This document shows positions 59,443 through 64,000 of a stretch of 64,000 nt of DNA, one piece after another. Source of the stretch: Mixia osmundae IAM 14324. Its lineage: Eukaryota; Basidiomycota; Mixiomycetes; Mixiales; Mixiaceae. The first letter of the stretch is position 1; every line of letters starts with the position of its first letter. The notes beneath the pieces are model-generated. The model worked only from the letters and a program-made list of their open reading frames with translations. It had not been told where the DNA came from and made no database searches. The position numbers and the translations under genes were made by a program. The DNA lies in the NCBI RefSeq assembly GCF_000708205.1, contig NW_014575548.1, forward strand, positions 89,131 through 153,130, in the 5' to 3' direction.

Positions 59443-59964
59443 CTAGGGTTGCTTATAGTGCGATTGTACGACTCCGCCGAGCGTGAACGTATAACTGACC
59501 CCCGTGAGAGTTCCGTCAGGCTGGAAGACACGTAGATTGACAGCCTTGACCGCCCGACCCTTGAGGATGTAGGAGATCAGGAACCAGAACGGATGATTCG
59601 GCGCGCTTTCTCCCTGGACAGCATACGTCTCGAAAGTTTCCCCGCCGGGTAAAGGCGCTCCGCCGTCGTCGAACTTGAACGTCGTCTTGGGCGTCGATGC
59701 ACCAAAGTTGTGGATCTGAAAGTCACCGGTTGGTCAATAGCATGTCCGAAGCGTTTGACATACATTGCCCAGCGGAGAAGGAGCCCAAGCACTGCACCAT
59801 GTGATGTCCACATCCAGCGGTTTTCTACTGTCTGTGATACGAAGGTGGGCAACGTCGTTATAGGCACAGGGCGGGTTCTTGACGGCACGGATGTCCGACG
59901 ACGTAGGTGCAGCGAGCGTCAATGCACACGATACGATCGCGATGGCTGTCGTAGCGAGAAGCAT
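59443..59964 (-). CDS. Small secreted protein, type II, copy F
   Basis: Two exons are inferred: 59964-59764 and 59715-59443, giving 157 residues. It is organised like copy E: signal peptide MLLATTAIAIVSCALTLAAP, first cysteine in PPCAYNDVAHLRI, second in DITWCSAWAPS, then FGASTPKTTFKF and a final YTFTLGGVVQSHYK. The dibasic site of E is not conserved. The 48-nt intron has the same position and length as in E. It lies in tandem with E and with the truncated copy G. Confidence 0.8.
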
Positions 59965-60147
59965 CTTTATCGATGGGTTGCGCAGAAGCAGGAGAGATAC
60001 AGTCAGGAAGTGAGTGACCCGCTTCGCGACGGTGACGGTAACGCGTGGCAATCCAGTTTGCGACAGTGAAATTAGAGTAGTCAGAAGGCGTTACTAGTGC
60101 ACATGATACAAGACTGTAGCAATCACTGACACTGTTCAGTGATTTTT

Positions 60148-60330
60148 CTATTGATTGCACAGCCAATGCTTGCGGACTACGCTGCCGCTCGAGAGCGTAT
60201 AGTCAAAGTAAGGCGGCTTGCCATCGCGCGCAAAGGCGTGCATCTCAGCGAAGAAGATGCTCTGGGGCTCGAAGGTGTATTTGAGGAAGAAGTCAGAAGA
60301 AAGCAGAGTCGAGCAGCCGGGTAGGGTTGT
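60148..60330 (-). pseudogene. 3' fragment of a type II secreted-protein gene, copy G
   Basis: The last ~45 codons of a type II gene are present, reading PQSIFFAEMHAFARDGKP, then YFDYTLSSGSVVRKHW and a stop at 60148. This aligns with the C-termini of copies E and F. Upstream (towards higher coordinates) the frame ends and retroelement-flank sequence begins, so signal peptide and cysteines are missing. Confidence 0.65.
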
Positions 60331-60378
60331 TGCCCGGCGCCACATGGCAATCTCTTGGCGAGCGCGTTTGCTCGCTCG

Positions 60379-60462
60379 CGCTCAGCTATAGAATGGTGAT
60401 CTGATCCACTCCAAGGTATCAATGCCGCTCAGCTATACAATGGTGATCTGATCCACCCTAAG
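60379..60462 (+). repeat. Two direct 37-bp repeats, 47-bp period
   Basis: The 37-mer starting CGCTCAGCTATA occurs at 60379-60415 and again at 60426-60462 with three mismatches. A 10-bp spacer separates the copies. They lie just upstream of the gag-like frame and may be the left end of the retroelement or part of its promoter. Confidence 0.7.
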
Positions 60463-60523
60463 ACGCTCGTGGTCTTTTTTATTGCTGTTTGTACTACTAG
60501 AACCCGCAAGAAAAGTTTACTCA

Positions 60524-61366
60524 ATGGCTACCGCTTCTGCCACGCGGGCGAAAACGGCAGAAGACCAAGAGACAAGACTGTCACGACAAGAGGCTGCGAT
60601 GGCGACGGTCAGCGAGCAGCTGACTAGGCTCACAGATTTGGTGACGCAGCTTACAACGTCACCACCGGTGCCAAGCACTCAGGGGCCATCAGAGCAGCAG
60701 CAACGGACACCTTTGCCAGCGCCATCCGTCAAGCCCAATGTTGTGGTGGAGTCTAAGAGTAAGTCAGCTCCGTACAATCGCCGTCCCGCTGGGGTGCCAG
60801 GGTCGGTGCCCATGCCATTGTTGGCAAAAGTTGTCTCCTTTCAACTCGAATTTGGCGAACTTGTTCTACTCGCCGGCGCCAGCGCCAACAGAGGTTGTGC
60901 AAAGAAGAAGTCTGGCGGCGCTTTGGTGCCTCTTCAAGCTCTGATGGGAGCTATGTCGACTTACTTTGTGGCTATGGCGGATTTCTACCCTAAACACGCC
61001 CTGTCGATAATGAAAGGTCAAGCCGTGCTCGCCAATTGGCTCTGGGCGCTGCACGGAATGGGAGTGACCGATACGGCTCTGTCAGAATTCATTGAGCTCC
61101 AATTCGCAGGAAAACAGGCGAAAATGGCCACGGGAGCGATGGACACATGGCAAATCGAAGATCCCCTGTCGGCGCAAATTATTACAGCTAGGCTTGTGGC
61201 GGAACGATCAACGGCTCGTGGAGAGACAGCGAAGTCAATTGAGAGCGCGGAACTTCGGGACGACAGTCGAGCAGCTCCGCAGTTCGTCCGCCAATGTTTC
61301 GAAGAGCGCGACCGGGGACGATGCGGAAAGAGCAATTGCGCGTACCGCCATCAGCATAAAGACTGA
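60524..61366 (+). CDS. Gag-like protein of the retroelement
   Basis: This is one open frame of 280 residues. A coiled-coil-like N-terminus (EDQETRLSRQEAAMATVSEQ) and a Pro/Gln-rich linker precede a helical core around PLQALMGAMSTYFVAMADFY. The C-terminal CFEERDRGRCGKSNCAYRHQH has the C-x8-C-x5-C-x3-H spacing of a CCCH zinc finger, in place of a retroviral CCHC knuckle. It is the only undamaged frame of the element. Its role is inferred from position before the reverse transcriptase. Confidence 0.6.
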   Translation: MATASATRAKTAEDQETRLSRQEAAMATVSEQLTRLTDLVTQLTTSPPVPSTQGPSEQQQRTPLPAPSVKPNVVVESKSKSAPYNRRPAGVPGSVPMPLLAKVVSFQLEFGELVLLAGASANRGCAKKKSGGALVPLQALMGAMSTYFVAMADFYPKHALSIMKGQAVLANWLWALHGMGVTDTALSEFIELQFAGKQAKMATGAMDTWQIEDPLSAQIITARLVAERSTARGETAKSIESAELRDDSRAAPQFVRQCFEERDRGRCGKSNCAYRHQHKD

Positions 61367-61661
61367 AGGCAGGCAGGATCGCACGCTTGGCAACCCTGCC
61401 TCTTCAAGAAGCGTAGACCGCCTGACCGGATTCCGTCGGCACGGCATAATGCAGATCCCCGTTCAAACTACTTGCGACCCTACAGTCGCGCTGAATGAGT
61501 GGGTTCGAGCCTGAACTCGGACGCATTCGTTTACGTACCCGCGAGATTACCCGGAAGGTGGCACTTTGGTAGCAGTGATTCAGCAGATCGTCTAATATGG
61601 CGCAGCGATCGGGCATTGCGGTCCTCTGCCGTCAAAGTCAGAGAAGAATCATGCGAGCGCG
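61367..61661 (+). pseudogene. Frame-broken gag-pol junction
   Basis: Between the gag stop and the reverse transcriptase, coding-like sequence continues in different frames (61367-61514, then 61499-61750), each ending in stops. I read it as the decayed junction or the N-terminal part of pol. No protease motif is recognisable. Confidence 0.45.
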
Positions 61662-62630
61662 ATGAGGCAGAGCAAGTCTTTGGACAAGCAATTGAAGGCG
61701 CAAGCAAAGAAAGGACACCTCTCAAGGGTGCAGCAAGCGCACATGCTTGAAGGGTACAGATCCTCACCGTTGGGCGCGGTGACGAAAGAGGGATTAGATA
61801 AAGTCAGAATCGTTCACGATCTGTCCTTTCCGCATGATGGCACGAGCGTGACTGACGGCATTCCAGACGGAGAGGCGATTATGCAGTGTGCGGACTTTGG
61901 TTCTGCTGTTCAGGCCATCCGCGAGACTGGCAAGGGATGCTGGCTCATCAAGCTCGATCTGGAAGATGCGTATCATCAAGTGCCGGTCCGACTGGCGGAC
62001 CGTCATCTGCTCGGGTTCGAGTGGCGGGGCGAGCAGTACATGTCAACGCGTTTGCCCTTCGAGCTGCGATCAGCGCCGTACGCGTTCAACTTGCTTGCTG
62101 AAGGACTCCATTGGATCCTAGAGCGCTGTGCGCTGCCAGCGGGAAGAAAGATTCGGCATTATCTGGACGACTTCCTGATTGTCTTGCCGCGTACGGTCAG
62201 CGAAGAGGAGGCGCGAGGCGTAGCGCACCGAGCGCTCCAAATTGGAGAGCAGCTCGGCTTGATGCTCAAGGCAGCCAAGCTGGAAGGGCCTACGCACGAC
62301 TTGACCTTCCTCGGCCTGCGTATCAACACGATCACAGGTGTCGCGTTGGTCCCAGACGACAAATTGGCGAAGCTGCGGCGACTGACGTCTACATGGCAGA
62401 GACGGCAAGCAGCCACGCTCAAAGAAATTCAGGAATTGAGCGGTCACCTGCATTTCATCTGTCAGGTCGTGCCCCGCAGCCGAGCGTTCATTCGTCGTCT
62501 GGACGATTATGCGACGTCGTTCAAATCAAGTCATGCTAGAAGGCGAATACCGCGCGCGGTACGGCGAGATATTATCGTTCTGGTGGCATCTGGCGCCCAC
62601 CTGGAATGGCCATACAATGATCGCGGATGA
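61662..62630 (+). pseudogene. Reverse transcriptase of the retroelement
   Basis: An open frame of 322 codons holds the RT core: VRIVHDLSFP, LIKLDLEDAYHQVPV, LPFELRSAPYAFN (usually LPFGL) and the catalytic YLDD in KIRHYLDDFLIVL. It is followed by a FLGL segment and LKEIQELSGHLHFICQVV. The real frame should continue into RNase H, but a one-base shift near 62560-62575 sends it to a stop at 62630. The short spacing between motifs and the following RNase H resemble DIRS-group elements. Confidence 0.7.
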
Positions 62631-63000
62631 TAGGGCACCGATCGCAGTAGCGACCGACGATAGTGGCGTCGGAGACATCGGAGCCGTATGTGACGAGCTC
62701 ACTTTGTCGGAGCTGGCGCCCAAATCGATCATCAAGGAGGGCATCATGGCCCTCGAGATCTACGCAGTCGTGAGAGCGTTCAGGCTCTGGGGTGTGCGCT
62801 GGCGCGGTCAGCGTGTCATGGTTTACTGCGACAATCAAGCCGTAATAGCGGCGATCAAGTCCGGTTCGATCAAGGATGCAGCAGTCATGAGGCTGTTGCG
62901 CGAATGATCTATGCTCTAAAGGAGCCTGGGCATCTCAGCGGAGATCACTTGCATAGCGAGCGAAGATAATGCAGTGGCGGACGCGCTAAGTCGCCGCGTG
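62560..63000 (+). pseudogene. RNase H region of the retroelement
   Basis: In the frame shifted relative to the RT, the sequence reads LSFWWHLAPTWNGHTMI, then the RNase H acidic residues in ATDDSG, ALEIYAV and VYCDNQAV. The frame meets TGA at 62905 and TAA shortly after. It then resumes as ITCIASEDNAVADALSRR up to about 63000, a typical RNase H end. Two stops and the upstream shift make it non-functional. Confidence 0.65.
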
Positions 63001-63380
63001 CCGCAGAACGACTCAAGATCGAATTCGATCAGCCCCCGTGTGGCTACTTCGAGGAAAGACCGGGCTATTCGGAGCGAGCTGTCTAGCTCGAGTTGTCTTG
63101 GGTCCGACTCAAGAAAGACATACGCGACCGTCAAAAGGGGCTACGATCGGTCCATCCATTCTACCGATACATCAAACCGGACGAAGCCATTCTGCGCGCA
63201 TGGTCCGGCAGACTGCTGTCGGGTTTGGGGCCTTCGGGTGCTCAACCCGCTGGCGCGGCTCAGAGCGACAGCATCGTGGCGGCTCAGGCCCCAAGCTCGG
63301 CGATTGCAAGCCCAAGCCATACGCTCCAAGACGGATCGGAAGTCACGGAATTACTTGCGGAAGACCGATTCATTCGTCGT

Positions 63381-63641
63381 TCAGCCTTAGGCGCCAACGG
63401 GGCAACAAACGTCATCCAAACTGCTACAAACTGTTTCGCTTACGCCTTGTCAGTTCTACGGCTTCGCCGCCTCGACTGCGAAGACTTCGTTTGCTTTCAA
63501 CAACGCCGGCAGGACTCAGCCTGACAATCGCGACTACAATTCCTTCACAGTCAGAGGGTTCTGTCATCTGGCCGCTCATTCACCTTCTACCTGGCATACG
63601 TCTTCAACGGCCGCGCAATCGATCACGCTCTCCTCGCTTAA
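63381..63641 (+). pseudogene. 5'-truncated type II secreted-protein gene, copy H
   Basis: The piece at 63381-63410 resembles the end of a type II exon 1. It is followed by intron-like sequence matching the start of the intron of copy D (GTCATCCAAACTGCTAC versus GTCATCCAAGCTGCTAC). Exon 2 begins at 63454 with FYGFAASTAKTSFAF, but a frame change occurs before FTFYLAYVFNGRAID. The signal peptide and first cysteine are absent. It borders the right edge of the retroelement. Confidence 0.6.
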
Positions 63642-63807
63642 CTCCAGAGAGATGATGTGTTACCTGAAGATGTGCGATATGTTCTCACGATCGGAGGTGC
63701 GGAACGACCTCACTGGAAACCGGCATAGTCAACTGCTTGCATGGCTTGTTTGGGCCTCGATGCATCTCGGATCCATTGCGCANCACACTCGTGCTATTGT
63801 TGTCTCC

Positions 63808-64000
63808 TTTGCATCGCTCGCATGCACAGCGCTCTCCGTTTTCAATAGCAGTACCGAAAGGTCACAGCCCACTTGCATTAAGGGGCGACAGATAGACACT
63901 TCACGACTTAGGGCGCTTCCAGTGCGGACGCACTGCTCCACCGAGCGTGAACGTGTAGTCGACTAGCGTAGGCGTTTTGTCCTGCTGGAACACGAGCAGG
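63808..64000. repeat. Segmental duplication, right copy
   Basis: This matches 58561-58753 at constant offset 5247 and runs off the window edge. The duplication therefore probably extends further right. A single ambiguous base (N) lies just before it at 63783. Confidence 0.8.
63901..64000 (-). CDS. Small secreted protein, type II, copy I (partial)
   Basis: Only the last 32 codons and the stop lie in the window. They read VFQQDKTPTLVDYTFTLGGA followed by a VRPHWK-type end, almost identical to copy E. The upstream part lies beyond the right edge, so intactness cannot be judged. Confidence 0.65.
   Translation of the reverse strand, partial: LLVFQQDKTPTLVDYTFTLGGAVRPHWKRPKS

Larger units (their letters stand above)
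60379..63380 (+). mobile_element. Decayed retroelement, probably DIRS-like
   Basis: In order it holds a gag-like frame (60524-61366), a frame-broken stretch, a reverse transcriptase (61662-62630) and an RNase H (to 62907). A fragment reading DNAVADALSRR follows, then DSRKTYATVKRGYDR at about 63105-63150, which resembles the N-terminal start of DIRS-type tyrosine recombinases. No long terminal repeats and no integrase zinc finger or DDE motif are seen, which argues against a Ty3 element. Frameshifts and stops show it is inactive. The limits are approximate: the left is set by the repeated 37-mer, the right by the point where secreted-protein sequence resumes. Confidence 0.6.

Noticed and set aside
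60379-63380. A Ty3-type LTR retrotransposon
   Set aside because: No long terminal repeats, protease or DDE integrase could be found, and the region after RNase H looks recombinase-like.
63783-63783. An ambiguous base as a sign of a biological feature
   Set aside because: It is a single uncalled base near repeated sequence and most likely reflects assembly uncertainty.

Overview
The window is a gene-dense piece of a basidiomycete fungal chromosome. Genes lie on both strands about every 2 kb. Most carry several very short introns (44-60 nt, often with a CTGAC- or CTAAG-like branch site). Products include Skn7, Utp14, Rna14, Taf4, a fungal-type phytoene desaturase and an RGS-LOV photoreceptor. 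Short introns, compactness and carotenogenesis suggest a yeast-like Pucciniomycotina species (a Mixia-like genome is one possibility), but the genus is inference only. I derived the exon models by hand from reading frame, splice signals and family homology; each stated model has a total length divisible by three.

From 1 to about 54.7 kb the window is housekeeping territory. In order: an F-box gene; SKN7; SRP40/NOLC1; RRP45; a UGO1-like carrier; RNA14; an MFS sugar/inositol transporter; LEU4; a second F-box gene related to the first; UTP14; a mitochondrial L7/L12 protein; a cytochrome b5 protein; TAF4; a POM33/TMEM33 protein; mitochondrial mL43; an unrecognised protein; ethanolamine-phosphate cytidylyltransferase; a SET-domain protein; a large disordered unknown; an RGS-LOV photoreceptor; a ZNRD2-like zinc protein; ribosomal eS1; a mitochondrial acetyl-CoA acetyltransferase; an EI24/Rrt8-like membrane protein; a Rho4-like GTPase with a long N-terminal extension; AIP1; an acyl-CoA dehydrogenase; phytoene desaturase; an Ivy1-like BAR protein; a cupin/JmjC protein; and prenylcysteine oxidase.

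From about 55 kb to the end the region is accessory. It holds a cluster of small secreted protein genes in two related subtypes: three intact type I copies, two intact type II copies, and several truncated copies and relics. The cluster grew by tandem duplication of about 1.2 kb and by a larger segmental duplication. It is interrupted by a decayed retroelement, probably DIRS-like, with gag, RT (YLDD), RNase H and a possible tyrosine recombinase start.

Two features cut across the window. About nine of roughly 95 inferred introns use GC-AG instead of GT-AG. Intergenic distances are extremely short, with one pair of convergent coding regions overlapping by 16 nt and one pair of divergent starts only 50 bp apart.
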